Shown here piece after piece: positions 1 to 7,891 of a DNA stretch of 36,991 bases. Source of the stretch: an uncultured Roseburia sp. (GTDB lineage: Bacteria; Bacillota; Clostridia; Lachnospirales; Lachnospiraceae); the NCBI GenBank assembly GCA_910587865.1, contig CAJUNX010000002.1, positions 1 to 36,991 on the forward strand, given 5' to 3'. The stretch's first letter is position 1; the number at the start of each line of letters is the position of its first letter. Made by a program: the position numbers and the translations under genes. The notes beneath the pieces are model-generated. The model was not told the DNA's origin and ran no database searches. It was given only the letters and a program-made list of their open reading frames with translations.

Positions 1-1003
1 CTGAAAAACCTTTCCCATCATCCTTTACGGTAAGAATGAGAAAATCTTTTTTGTGGGAAAGGTTTATGCTCACTTGTTTTTCTGCATATCTTAATGCGTT
101 CTGCAGGAGGTTCTCTAAAATCCGAAAAAACACGCCCTTATCTATTTGAATTTTGTCCACCGTAATATCGTTTGAAATAATGATTTCTTTATCTCCCGCA
201 AGCTGCCGCACATTGCTCCTTAATTCATACAATAATAGCCTCACATTTTCAGACCGTTTTTCAATCTTAATATTTTCAATCTTCTCAATATCCCGAACGC
301 TCTCCACATATAGCTCCAATCGGCTTACCGCCCCCTGCATAGATGATACCGTATCGAAAAGCATATCTTCCGTAAGCTTATCCTGTGGGATATTTTTCTC
401 TAAATAGTCTAAATATCCTTTGAGGACGGTAATCGGCGTTCTTAAATCATGGGCTACCGAAGCATTCAATAATTTCCTTTGTTCTAAAGATTCCCACAAT
501 GCTTTGTGTTTCTGCCGAAGCTCCCTGCGCATTTTTTCCATAGAACAGCATAACCGCCCTAACTCATCATCACCGTCATATTCAATGTGAAAGTCAAGAT
601 TATCCTCCTGTATTCTTTCCACGCCATTTTGTAACTGTGTGATAGGATTCCGAAGCTTCTTTCGGTAATATACCGCCGCAGCCGCCCCAATCCCGACAGC
701 AATATAAAAAACAGGCAGACCAACCATAGCAGCGTAAGAGCCATAATAGACGACAGTATCCCACGTGCTTAAAGGCTGCCATGTGATATTGTTGTTATCA
801 ATATCCAAAATATAATTGCCTGTGTTCTCATCCACCTGAAAATCAGGGGAATTTATCGTCATATACCGTTTCTTTAATATTTCATGCTGCACTTGGTTTG
901 CCGCAAAGATAGTAATAGACGATAACATGGCAGTCACACATATCGTAATTAAAAAAGTAACTGCCATAGATGTCCTAAGCGACTTTGTTTTTATTTTGCC
1001 CAT
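1..1003 (-). CDS. Sensor histidine kinase, 3' end beyond window
   Basis: Membrane sensor kinase of a two-component system; about 334 N-terminal residues are visible and the rest lies left of base 1. In order: an N-terminal membrane segment (about residues 12-32), a short extracellular loop, a second membrane segment (about 90-110), a HAMP-like linker, the HisKA box NASVAHDLRTPITV with the phospho-accepting His at about residue 185, the N box ILENLLQNALRYA, and the start of the G1 box (DDGKGF) at the edge. The ATG lies inside the end of the upstream regulator gene (13-base overlap), which implies translational coupling. The short two-segment sensor resembles kinases paired with lantibiotic or bacitracin-type transporters, but no transporter is visible, so the signal is unknown. 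Base composition is A/T-richer than the rest of the window. Confidence 0.88.
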   Translation of the reverse strand, partial: MGKIKTKSLRTSMAVTFLITICVTAMLSSITIFAANQVQHEILKKRYMTINSPDFQVDENTGNYILDIDNNNITWQPLSTWDTVVYYGSYAAMVGLPVFYIAVGIGAAAAVYYRKKLRNPITQLQNGVERIQEDNLDFHIEYDGDDELGRLCCSMEKMRRELRQKHKALWESLEQRKLLNASVAHDLRTPITVLKGYLDYLEKNIPQDKLTEDMLFDTVSSMQGAVSRLELYVESVRDIEKIENIKIEKRSENVRLLLYELRSNVRQLAGDKEIIISNDITVDKIQIDKGVFFRILENLLQNALRYAEKQVSINLSHKKDFLILTVKDDGKGFS

Positions 1004-1662
1004 TTATAACCAACTCCCCATACTGTTTCAATATAGTTTTTATCCGTATAAACTGACAGCTTATTCCGTATCTTTCGGATATGTTCTTTTACTACAATGC
1101 TGTCGCCCTCGCCATTATATCCCCAAAGTTTTTCATAGATGGTTTCCCTGTCAAAAACCATGCCTGCATTTTGGGAAAGAAAACGGATAATCTCAAATTC
1201 TTTATTTGAGAAGTCTAACTGTTCCTTACCATAAAATACCGTTCGGCTATTGTAATCAATCATCAATTCTTCATCAAACCTTAGATTTTCTGCCGTGCCT
1301 TTTCTTTCTTCACGCCGAAGGTGTGCCGAAATTCTTGCCAATAATTCATCCATGCGAAAAGGTTTCGTAATATAATCATCCCCGCCGACAGACAGCCCCT
1401 TTATCACATCCCGTTCCGTTACCCGTGCTGTCAAAAAAATAATCGGGCAGGATATATGCCCTCGGATAAGCTGGCACAACTCCAACCCATCCATTTCTGG
1501 CATATTGATATCCAACAATATAATATCTGGTATTACGTTTAATAGTTCTAACGCTTTTTTTGCATTTTCCGCCCTATATACGGAAAATTCATCTCCTAAA
1601 CATTTTTCCATCATGGATAATATCATTTCTTCATCATCAATAATCAGTATCTTGTATTTCAT
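991..1662 (-). CDS. OmpR-family response regulator
   Basis: DNA-binding partner of the kinase that overlaps its 3' end. The 223 residues comprise a receiver domain (acidic pocket IIDDEE near the start, phospho-acceptor in LLDINMPEMDG, TAR switch region, conserved Lys in TKPF) and a C-terminal winged helix of the OmpR/PhoB type ending GVGYKWAK. The chosen ATG at 1662 has a GGAG ribosome site 8 bases upstream; the TTG two codons earlier has none. A good promoter lies at 1745-1773. The sequence resembles regulators of the NisR/CprR kind linked to antimicrobial-peptide immunity, but that is an inference from overall likeness. Targets are unknown; the nearby lipoprotein gene is a possible one. Confidence 0.93.
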   Translation of the reverse strand: MKYKILIIDDEEMILSMMEKCLGDEFSVYRAENAKKALELLNVIPDIILLDINMPEMDGLELCQLIRGHISCPIIFLTARVTERDVIKGLSVGGDDYITKPFRMDELLARISAHLRREERKGTAENLRFDEELMIDYNSRTVFYGKEQLDFSNKEFEIIRFLSQNAGMVFDRETIYEKLWGYNGEGDSIVVKEHIRKIRNKLSVYTDKNYIETVWGVGYKWAK

Positions 1663-1744
1663 AGGCAATGCTCCTTATCAGTTAATCCCTTTATCGTAAC
1701 GGATAAAAGACAGATTTTCGACAATTTCATGCCAAGTGATTATA

Positions 1745-1773
1745 ATTATACCCGTTATTTCCACTGCTATCAA
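1745..1773 (-). promoter_or_regulatory. Promoter of the response regulator/kinase operon
   Basis: Reading the minus strand, TTGATA (1773-1768) is followed after 17 bases by TATAAT (1750-1745). That gives a leader of about 75 bases containing the inverted repeat TTTATC/GATAAA at 1690-1707, a possible operator. The -10 sits in the palindrome TATAATTATA, so a second -10 exists on the plus strand. Confidence 0.6.
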
Positions 1774-1822
1774 CAGCATTACATATGGGCGGCAGAAATC
1801 ACTTCCCACCGCCCGTGTATAG

Positions 1823-1963
1823 CTATGCAAAAATAATTTCCTCGTTTACAATCTCTCTCGCACACGCTCTTATGTGATTCATTCTTCCTGTCCACTCTAA
1901 GACGTTTTCTAACATTTTACTGAAAATGCAAGAAAAAAGAAGGTTAGCTGCTCTTTCACTCAT
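1823..1963 (-). pseudogene. TnpV-like C-terminal remnant
   Basis: A 46-residue reading frame too short for ordinary gene calling. Its second half (EWTGRMNHIRACAREIVNEE) matches the C-terminal signature of TnpV, the small protein of Tn4451-type and related Clostridia transposons, which typically ends W-x-x-x-MN-x-I-x-x-x-A-x-EIV-x-x-E-x-(I/V)Y. Full TnpV proteins are about 115-125 residues, so the N-terminal two thirds are missing. There is an in-frame stop two codons before the ATG and an AGGGGG at good spacing, so it could still be translated. It indicates transposon-derived DNA. The family assignment rests on motif memory without a search. Confidence 0.55.
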
Positions 1964-2049
1964 AACCAGCTATCCCCCTTTATTCTCCTTTGTCTGAAAG
2001 TCATTGTCTTTTATAAATTCTGCTATGTCTTGTATTTGTCTCCTTTCTC

Positions 2050-2077
2050 TTGCATATTTTTAATTTAAGTCTATAAT
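2050..2077 (+). promoter_or_regulatory. Promoter of the lipoprotein gene
   Basis: TTGCAT (2050-2055) and TATAAT (2072-2077) are separated by 16 bases. An inverted repeat GGTCT-attttc-AGACC (2092-2107) lies near the predicted transcription start and could bind a regulator such as the adjacent response regulator. Confidence 0.6.
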
Positions 2078-2130
2078 AGATTTGACTAAATGGTCTATTT
2101 TCAGACCCTAAGCAAAAGGAGAAAAATATT

Positions 2131-2709
2131 ATGAAGAAGAAAACGGCAGTATTAATGTTTGCACTGGCATTGTCTTTATCTGTTGCGGGATGTGGTAATC
2201 AAACAACAACAGCAGAAGAACCGCAGCAAGAGCAAATGGAAGCAGAAACGGAACAGCCCAGACAGACAGAAACAAAAACGGAAGAGCCTCAGCAGGATCA
2301 GGTAGAATTAGAGACAGAAGAACCACAACAGGAAGAAAGTGCAGAAGCAGAACCCGCATATTCCAGTCCCGACGAATTATATGAAAATGCACTTTCTGTA
2401 TTAGATGAGGTAATAGATACAGAAAAACTTTATACAAGTGAAGAATTTGCAGAACTTCTTCCACAAATTTTTGATAAAATAGACGATATAACATTCAATC
2501 CCGATTTAGTGGCTGATGTAACCGAATCACAAGCCCGTATCAGTCTGCATGGTGCCGCAATGAAAGACACTTTTCAACAGCTTTTCTTTCATATGTATTT
2601 AGGAATGGGTGATGTCAGGGAAGTCGGAATAAAAGAAGTTGAGAATGGTACTGGCACATTAAAAGAAAACGAAATAAGATTCACCATAAATTATGCATTT
2701 TATGACTAA
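2131..2709 (+). CDS. Secreted lipoprotein of unknown function
   Basis: A 192-residue protein with a lipoprotein signal peptide: MKKK n-region, hydrophobic core, and lipobox SVAGC with Cys 21 as the lipidated residue. Residues about 25-70 form a Glu/Gln/Thr-rich tether with repeated EEPQQ/TEEPQQ units. The C-terminal 120 residues (from YSSPDELYENAL) are an acidic, mainly helical domain that I do not recognise. It would sit on the outer face of the membrane. AAAGGAG precedes the ATG at good spacing; it has its own promoter and a strong terminator, so it is a single-gene unit. It is divergent from the two-component genes and shares their A/T-rich composition. It may be a sensor accessory or target of that system, which is inference only. 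Confidence 0.85.
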   Translation: MKKKTAVLMFALALSLSVAGCGNQTTTAEEPQQEQMEAETEQPRQTETKTEEPQQDQVELETEEPQQEESAEAEPAYSSPDELYENALSVLDEVIDTEKLYTSEEFAELLPQIFDKIDDITFNPDLVADVTESQARISLHGAAMKDTFQQLFFHMYLGMGDVREVGIKEVENGTGTLKENEIRFTINYAFYD

Positions 2710-2719
2710 GTATATTTTC

Positions 2720-2753
2720 AGAGGTCTCGAAACAAAATCCGAGACCTCTTTTT
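2720..2753 (+). terminator. Intrinsic terminator after the lipoprotein gene
   Basis: Perfect 10-bp stem AGAGGTCTCG / CGAGACCTCT (2720-2729, 2740-2749) with a 10-base loop, followed by TTTTT. It begins 10 bases after the stop codon. Confidence 0.9.
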
Positions 2754-2782
2754 ATTCTTCCATTTTTATTTAATACATCAGC

Positions 2783-2853
2783 CATGCTTCACAAAATGGG
2801 CAAATCATGCTCGCATGAATGCGCACATTCTGCGAAGCATGAGCGGAGTGCCC
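2783..2853. repeat. Nested palindromic element at composition boundary
   Basis: Imperfect inverted repeat with 16-base arms (2783-2798 and 2826-2841, 14 of 16 paired, CATGCTTC / GAAGCATG), an inner hairpin TCATG-CTCG-CATGA (2805-2818) and an alternative pairing GGGCA (2798-2802) with TGCCC (2849-2853). It lies exactly where A/T-rich DNA gives way to the G/C-richer chromosome. It could be a REP-like intergenic repeat or the footprint of an element end. No flanking target duplication was found by eye. Confidence 0.55.
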
Positions 2854-2927
2854 GTTTATAAGCCTTTCACTTTTCAGAGAAACACACACCCTGAAATGCC
2901 GGTATAAAGAGATAAGTCTTCACTCTC

Positions 2928-3779
2928 TCAAACCACATATCGCCGCAGAAACTCCGCGGATCGCTCAAGCGACCGGATCGGCGATTTGTCCACCCAGTTT
3001 TTGTGGCTCTCCAGGATCACCGCATCCACACCGGCTGCCTTCGCCTGATCTATAAATGCAGGAAGGTTCATGTTTCCGTCGCCGAGCTCCATGCTGTCCG
3101 ACTTTAAAATCGGCGTCATCGAAGAACCGGATATCCGGCTTCCGCGGTCATTGATATGATAAAGCTTCATCCGCTCCCCCAGCTGACACATCAGCGCAAG
3201 GGCGTCCACACCGGCTTCTGTCGGCCAGTAGGAATCAAATTCAAAATTGACAAAAGCCGGATCCGTCTCCCCGAGCAGGAGCTGATACGCGGTTTTCTCC
3301 GCCGACACCCTGCGGAATTCGCAATTGTGATTGTGGTAGAGCAGTCGGACACCACCCTCACTCAATCGCTCCCCCGCTCTGTTTAAATCCTCCGCGAGCT
3401 TCTGCACCGCGGTCTGATCGGAGTAGTCAAAGCGGTACATGCCCGTAATGACCACATACGTCGTTCCAAACTCTTCTGCCTCTCTGATTACGGTTTCCGG
3501 TTCCCGCTGAATCATGCCGAGATCCTCATGCACGCTGACCACGGCAAGTCCCGCTTCCTTCACCAGCGCTTTCCAGTCCAGGTTTCCGCCCCGTCCTACC
3601 GGCATCCCTGCCATCTTTGTCATCGTCCGCACCAGAAACGAGGTCGGACGGATCATAAATCCGTTCAGCTCGATTCCGCCGTACCCTGCCCGTTTGATCG
3701 CAGCCAGCGTATCCCGCGCCTGCTGCTCCTTCGCTGTTACTGTTCCCAGCATAATCTGCTGTACTGCTCTTACCGGCAT
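2928..3779 (-). CDS. Sugar phosphate isomerase/epimerase (TIM barrel)
   Basis: A 283-residue enzyme of the xylose-isomerase-like TIM barrel family (AP endonuclease 2 fold), which interconverts or cleaves sugars with a divalent metal. Visible features are GGIELNG on an early strand, VSVHED, the metal-site segments YHNHNCEF, FEFDSYW and LYHINDRG, and the late acidic ligand in VILES. The start at 3779 is preceded by GGAGG at 6 bases; an upstream in-frame ATG would add 13 residues but has no ribosome site. It follows the GH2 gene by 42 bases on the same strand and is presumably co-transcribed, so it probably acts on the sugar that glycosidase releases. The substrate cannot be read from sequence. 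Downstream only weak hairpins are seen. Confidence 0.85.
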   Translation of the reverse strand: MPVRAVQQIMLGTVTAKEQQARDTLAAIKRAGYGGIELNGFMIRPTSFLVRTMTKMAGMPVGRGGNLDWKALVKEAGLAVVSVHEDLGMIQREPETVIREAEEFGTTYVVITGMYRFDYSDQTAVQKLAEDLNRAGERLSEGGVRLLYHNHNCEFRRVSAEKTAYQLLLGETDPAFVNFEFDSYWPTEAGVDALALMCQLGERMKLYHINDRGSRISGSSMTPILKSDSMELGDGNMNLPAFIDQAKAAGVDAVILESHKNWVDKSPIRSLERSAEFLRRYVV

Positions 3780-3821
3780 CTCATACCTCCGTCCGTTTTT
3801 TATTCTTTCCGCATACAATTT

Positions 3822-6233
3822 TTACTTCTTTATCTGCTGCAGCGCGGTATTTAACATCTGAACCTGCTCTTTTGTCACGGCATCCCCGGCCTGTTTGAGC
3901 AGACTCTCCAGCGTCATGCCGGCCATCATACGCAAAAGACCCGGATTGTCTTTTACACTCTCCGCCACATCGCCTCTCGTAGCTGTCGCTTTTGCCATCA
4001 GCTGCCCGACCAGTACGCCGGCCTGCGGATGTGTCTGCAGCGTGCCCATCGTATCCCGGATGGAAAAATACCCTGGTTTGAAATCATCCTTGTCAAACCA
4101 GTTCGTGATACCTCCGCCCTTGCCGAATATGTAGTCCTTATTTTTCTCTGCCACCCGGCGCACCGTCATCTGATCACATGCCGCACCGGCCTTTGCCTCG
4201 ATGTGATGCGTGCCGCTTATCGGTATCTGAAAGCGGAAAACAGCTTCCCCTTTCTGCGTTTCCGTCTCCATTCCGTCCACATACAGTGTCACGGAAGGTT
4301 CATTCGAATAAACCCGTATCTCCGTCACCTCCTCGGTACGGTCCGCATAACGGCTGCCGCAGAGATGCACGAAGGGCTCTTTTTTATTCCAGTACGCCTT
4401 GTACAGATAAAACGCATCCTTTTTCAGCTTACGGTCCATCGTCACAAGCCCCTTCTGATTCTGCCCGTTCTTCCCGCCTTCGTCCCTTCCGTCAGCGGCA
4501 AAATCAAACAGATTCCAGACATGGGTCGCCCAGATCCAGGGCCGGCTCTCAATCATGCGCAGGATATGCTCATGGTAAAGCGCCTGATATCCTTCGGTAT
4601 AATCCCCCTTGTCCGGCGCCGCGCTCTGGTACTGCGGATTGGCGTCTGCACCGTACTCTGAAAATCCGATGCACCGGTCAGGGTAACTGCGGTGATATTC
4701 GTCAAAAAACGCATCGTTCTGCTCCAGCTCCCCCAGATACCAGCCAAAATACAGGTTATAGCTGTTGACATCCGGGATCTCCAGAAGCGGGCTGTCCGTC
4801 TCCAGCATAAATACATCCGCCATCGTCGTAAACCGGGTCGGATCCAGGCGGTGGCACAGGTCGTTTAACAGCCTGTGATTTTCCAGCAGATCCTCTGTCA
4901 CACCGCCGCTGGCCGTAATCTCGTTGGAAAGTCCCCAGCAGACAATCGACGGATGGTTGTAGTTCTGAATCACCAGCTCTCTCATCTGGCTTAAGGTATT
5001 TTCCCTGCCGTTTTGCATGTGCAGCGTGATGTAGGGGATTTCGGCCCACACGACAATTCCGTTTTCGTCGCAGAGATCGTAAAATTCCTGCGCGTGCTGA
5101 TAATGCGCCAGCCGAAGCGTGTTTGCGCCGATCTCCTTTACAAACTCCATATCCTCCCTGTGCATTTCCGGGGTCAGGGCATTTCCCGCGCCCGCTCGAT
5201 CCTGATGGCGGCTCACGCCGCGCAGCGGGTAGGATCTCCTGTTGAGGAAAAACCCTTCCTGCGGATCCACGTGAAATTCCCGGCAGCCAAAACGCGTCTC
5301 CACCGCATCGCCGCCTGCAAGCGCTGCGCGTGCCGTGTAGAGATACGGGTCATCCACGCCGTCCCACAGATGCACGTTTGGGAACGTAAACACCGCTTTT
5401 CCGTAACCGTCCGCAAGCGCGATCTGTACCGCTGCAGCGGTATGTTTCCCCGCAGATGCCGCATCGCTGCACGCTGCAGCCACTGTCCCAGCGCTTACCG
5501 CCGCCTGACCGCATCCTGCTGCGGCATCTTCCTCCTCCGCGGCAGCGGTATTCTTCCCCGCACCGTCTTTCACGGCAATCGCCGCCTCTTCGCCGTCAGC
5601 CACTGCTGCCCCCGCACCGTCTCCTTCCACGGTGATCACTGCCTCTTTTGCTCCGCCTTCTGCCCAGACTTCTACAGTGATCACCGCAGATGCCGACCTG
5701 CGGTCCTGATCCGGGATCGTCACCTCAGGCGTCACACGGATGCCGTTTCCCCCGTAATACTCCATGGAAAAATGTTCCTTCGGCACCGTGACCAGCCGTA
5801 CCGTCCGGTAAAGTCCGCCGTAAAAGGTAAAATCCGCCTTCTGCGGGTAAACCCGGTCGTTGTCCGAATTATCGACCGATACCAGCAGGTCATTTGCGCC
5901 TTCCTTTATCTGTTGCGTGATTTCGACCCGGAACCTGGAATATCCGCCCTCATGCCGCGCCAGCTTCTCCCCGTTCATCCAGACTTCCGCCGTCATGGCT
6001 GCACCGTCAAATTCCAGATACACGCGTGCGCCGTCAGAATGTGCCGGACCTTCCAGGGTGCGCCGATACCAGCAGGTTCCTCTGTAATAATCGTTTCCTC
6101 CGTCCTGTCCGTCCGCTGCATTCCACGTATGCGGCAGGGTCACCGCCGTTCCCTCCGCGGACAAGGCTTCTTTCATATTTTTCGCCTGTCTGCAAAAGAT
6201 CCATCCGTCTTTTAATTCTGTAATTGTTCTCAA
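3822..6233 (-). CDS. Glycoside hydrolase family 2 with Ala-rich insertion
   Basis: Retaining beta-glycosidase (beta-galactosidase/glucuronidase family), about 803 residues. It has the N-terminal sugar-binding domain (LPHTWNAADGQDGG, YYRGTCWYRR), a beta-sandwich domain and a TIM barrel with acid/base Glu about 438 in WGLSNE and nucleophile Glu about 526 in GFSEYG. The C-terminal sandwich is followed by an about 85-residue helical tail (MAGMTLESLLKQAG) of a kind appended to some Lachnospiraceae glycosidases. No signal peptide, so cytoplasmic. I chose TTG at 6233 because AGGAGG lies 9 bases upstream; the longer ATG frame from 6311 lacks a ribosome site. Residues about 193-268 are a low-complexity Ala/Gly/Glu run interrupting the second domain. 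First gene of an operon with the epimerase, divergent from GH1. Confidence 0.9.
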   Translation of the reverse strand: MRTITELKDGWIFCRQAKNMKEALSAEGTAVTLPHTWNAADGQDGGNDYYRGTCWYRRTLEGPAHSDGARVYLEFDGAAMTAEVWMNGEKLARHEGGYSRFRVEITQQIKEGANDLLVSVDNSDNDRVYPQKADFTFYGGLYRTVRLVTVPKEHFSMEYYGGNGIRVTPEVTIPDQDRRSASAVITVEVWAEGGAKEAVITVEGDGAGAAVADGEEAAIAVKDGAGKNTAAAEEEDAAAGCGQAAVSAGTVAAACSDAASAGKHTAAAVQIALADGYGKAVFTFPNVHLWDGVDDPYLYTARAALAGGDAVETRFGCREFHVDPQEGFFLNRRSYPLRGVSRHQDRAGAGNALTPEMHREDMEFVKEIGANTLRLAHYQHAQEFYDLCDENGIVVWAEIPYITLHMQNGRENTLSQMRELVIQNYNHPSIVCWGLSNEITASGGVTEDLLENHRLLNDLCHRLDPTRFTTMADVFMLETDSPLLEIPDVNSYNLYFGWYLGELEQNDAFFDEYHRSYPDRCIGFSEYGADANPQYQSAAPDKGDYTEGYQALYHEHILRMIESRPWIWATHVWNLFDFAADGRDEGGKNGQNQKGLVTMDRKLKKDAFYLYKAYWNKKEPFVHLCGSRYADRTEEVTEIRVYSNEPSVTLYVDGMETETQKGEAVFRFQIPISGTHHIEAKAGAACDQMTVRRVAEKNKDYIFGKGGGITNWFDKDDFKPGYFSIRDTMGTLQTHPQAGVLVGQLMAKATATRGDVAESVKDNPGLLRMMAGMTLESLLKQAGDAVTKEQVQMLNTALQQIKK

Positions 6234-6314
6234 TGTAACATCCCTCCTGATCTGACTGATTGCCGAGACAACCGTTTTCTGATCACAATGTATCACTGTG
6301 TCTGCAATCATGTG

Positions 6315-6423
6315 TTTTCAAATTCATGAAATCGTTTCTTTATTCGTGAACATTCTGATATAAACGAATTGACAAATAAAAACACGAATTATTTCACGCC
6401 CGACCGCTTTTTTTCTCTATAAT
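6315..6423. promoter_or_regulatory. Divergent GH2/GH1 control region with shared motifs
   Basis: The gap between the divergent GH2 and GH1 genes holds TTTTCAAA directly followed by TTCATGAAAT (6315-6332), TATTCGTG (6341-6348) and, on the minus strand, AATTCGTGTTTTT (6390-6378). The first and last elements recur in the promoter region of the GPH symporter and AraC genes at 9444-9513. TATAAT for GH1 is at 6418-6423 without a good -35, as expected for an activator-dependent promoter. The AraC regulator encoded at 9892 is the natural candidate for binding. Confidence 0.55.
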
Positions 6424-6493
6424 AAAGCTATTACCGCTGCCGTGAAACGGACCGGCGACGGGACAGATGATACTGTCAGAAGGAGGATTTATG

Positions 6494-7774
6494 ATGGACA
6501 GATTTGATACCGGTTTCCTGCTGGGCGCAGCGACCGCCGCACACCAGGTAGAGGGAAACAACACAAACAGCGACTGCTGGGCAATGGAACAGATGGAGCA
6601 CACTACCTTTACGGAGCCGTCGCTTGACGCCGTCGATCACTATCACCGCTACTGCGAGGACATCGCACTTATGGCGGATGCGGGTCTGAACGCCTACCGC
6701 TTTTCGATCGAGTGGGCGCGCATCGAACCGGAAGAAGGCAGATTTGACGAAAAAGAGCTCCGTCATTATCAGGACGTAATTCGCTGTTGTCAGGAGCACG
6801 GCATAGAGCCTGTCGTGACGCTCCACCATTTTTCCAGTCCGAAATGGCTGATCACAAAGGGCGGCTGGGAGGCCGATACCACACCGGACGATTTCGCGCG
6901 CTATGTGCGCTATGTCATCGGCGCACTCGGGAGTGAACTGCGCTATGTCTGCACGATCAACGAGGCAAATATGGGAATCCAGGTGGCCGCCATCGCAAAG
7001 CGGTATATGATACAGATGCAGGCCGCACAGGCCAAAAGCGCCGACGGATCCGTCCAGGTGGGGATCAATCTCGAAAAAATGATGGCCGGACAGCAGGCCG
7101 CAGCCGAAGAAAATAAAAGGGTATTCGGCGTGGAAAAAGTCGAGAATTTTACATCCATGCGCACACCGGCCGGAGATGCGATCGTCTGCCGTGCTCATGA
7201 GGCAGCGCGCGCCGTCATTCGGGAACTGTATCCTGACATCCGGGTTGGCCTGACCTTAAGCCTGCACGATATCCAGGCCGCAGAAGGCGGAAAAGCCGCG
7301 GCGGAAAAGGAATGGGAGGAGGAATTCACCCACTATCTTCCTTATATAAAAGAAGACGATTTTCTCGGAGTACAGAATTACACACGTTCCGTCATCGGCC
7401 CGGACGGCGCGCTCCCCGCACCGGAAGACGCAGAGCTGACGCAGATGAATTATGAATTTTACCCGCAGGCGCTCGAGCATGTGATTCGAAATGTTGCGAA
7501 ATCGTTTCACGGCGAACTGATCGTCACGGAAAACGGAATCGCAACAGCGGACGATACCAGGCGGGTCGCATTTATCGAAGAGGCGCTTGCCGGGGTACAC
7601 CGCTGTATCCGCGACGGACTGCCGGTCAGGGGATATTTCCACTGGAGCCTGTTGGACAACTTTGAATGGCAGAAGGGTTATTCGATGACCTTCGGGCTGA
7701 TTGCCGTCGACCGCGCGACACAGACCCGCCACCCGAAGGAGAGCCTTGCTTTTCTCGGAAGCTTTTTAAGATAA
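6494..7774 (+). CDS. Glycoside hydrolase family 1 (beta-glucosidase-like)
   Basis: A 427-residue retaining beta-glycosidase, a single TIM barrel with no signal peptide. The GH1 N-terminal signature is FLLGAATAAHQVEG; the acid/base is Glu 157 in TINEAN (TxNEPN in most members) and the nucleophile is Glu 346 in VTENG. The C-terminal signature GYFHWSLLDNFEW and the following VDRATQTRHPKES region look like plain beta-glucosidases rather than the 6-phospho type, which fits uptake by the neighbouring cation symporter rather than a PTS. AGGAGG at 6481-6486 is 7 bases from the ATG at 6494; the adjacent ATG at 6491 is possible. Transcribed alone, divergent from GH2, and ends at a shared terminator. 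Confidence 0.93.
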   Translation: MDRFDTGFLLGAATAAHQVEGNNTNSDCWAMEQMEHTTFTEPSLDAVDHYHRYCEDIALMADAGLNAYRFSIEWARIEPEEGRFDEKELRHYQDVIRCCQEHGIEPVVTLHHFSSPKWLITKGGWEADTTPDDFARYVRYVIGALGSELRYVCTINEANMGIQVAAIAKRYMIQMQAAQAKSADGSVQVGINLEKMMAGQQAAAEENKRVFGVEKVENFTSMRTPAGDAIVCRAHEAARAVIRELYPDIRVGLTLSLHDIQAAEGGKAAAEKEWEEEFTHYLPYIKEDDFLGVQNYTRSVIGPDGALPAPEDAELTQMNYEFYPQALEHVIRNVAKSFHGELIVTENGIATADDTRRVAFIEEALAGVHRCIRDGLPVRGYFHWSLLDNFEWQKGYSMTFGLIAVDRATQTRHPKESLAFLGSFLR

Positions 7775-7839
7775 TCGACGTGATGCCGCGGGACGGAACA
7801 AACAAAATGAGACTGACATGATTTTTACAGCAATGCAAA

Positions 7840-7868
7840 AGAGGATCCCGCACAGGATCCTCTTTTTT
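7840..7868. terminator. Bidirectional terminator between GH1 and symporter
   Basis: Perfect 9-bp stem AGAGGATCC / GGATCCTCT (7840-7848, 7855-7863), 6-base loop, a T-run to the right and an A-run to the left. It can stop both convergent transcripts. Confidence 0.88.
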
Positions 7869-7891
7869 CATACGTTTTCTATGTTTTTCTC

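Larger units (their letters stand above)
1663..2130. other. 468-bp A/T-rich intergenic region
   Basis: This gap between the divergent regulator and lipoprotein genes holds the promoters of both, a TnpV-like remnant (1823-1963), an inverted repeat TTTATC-gtaacg-GATAAA (1690-1707) in the leader of the regulator mRNA, and a hairpin with GGGCGG/CCGCCC arms (1787-1792 and 1809-1814). The hairpin has no T-run on either side. A further short inverted repeat GGTCT/AGACC (2092-2107) lies just after the lipoprotein promoter. Nothing else recognisable is present. Confidence 0.6.

Noticed and set aside
153..407. An 84-codon plus-strand frame inside the first kinase
   Set aside because: Antisense to the kinase frame, which has all expected motifs.
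1787..1814. GGGCGG/CCGCCC hairpin as a terminator
   Set aside because: There is no T-run on either strand, so it is listed only as a hairpin.
2783..2853. The palindromic block as a CRISPR or tRNA-like element
   Set aside because: A single nested palindrome with no repeat-spacer series, and no cloverleaf or anticodon pattern.
5013..6215. A 400-codon open frame on the plus strand opposite GH2
   Set aside because: It is antisense to a clear GH2 gene, has no ribosome site, and its translation is rich in Arg, His and Cys as expected for a shadow frame in G/C-rich code.
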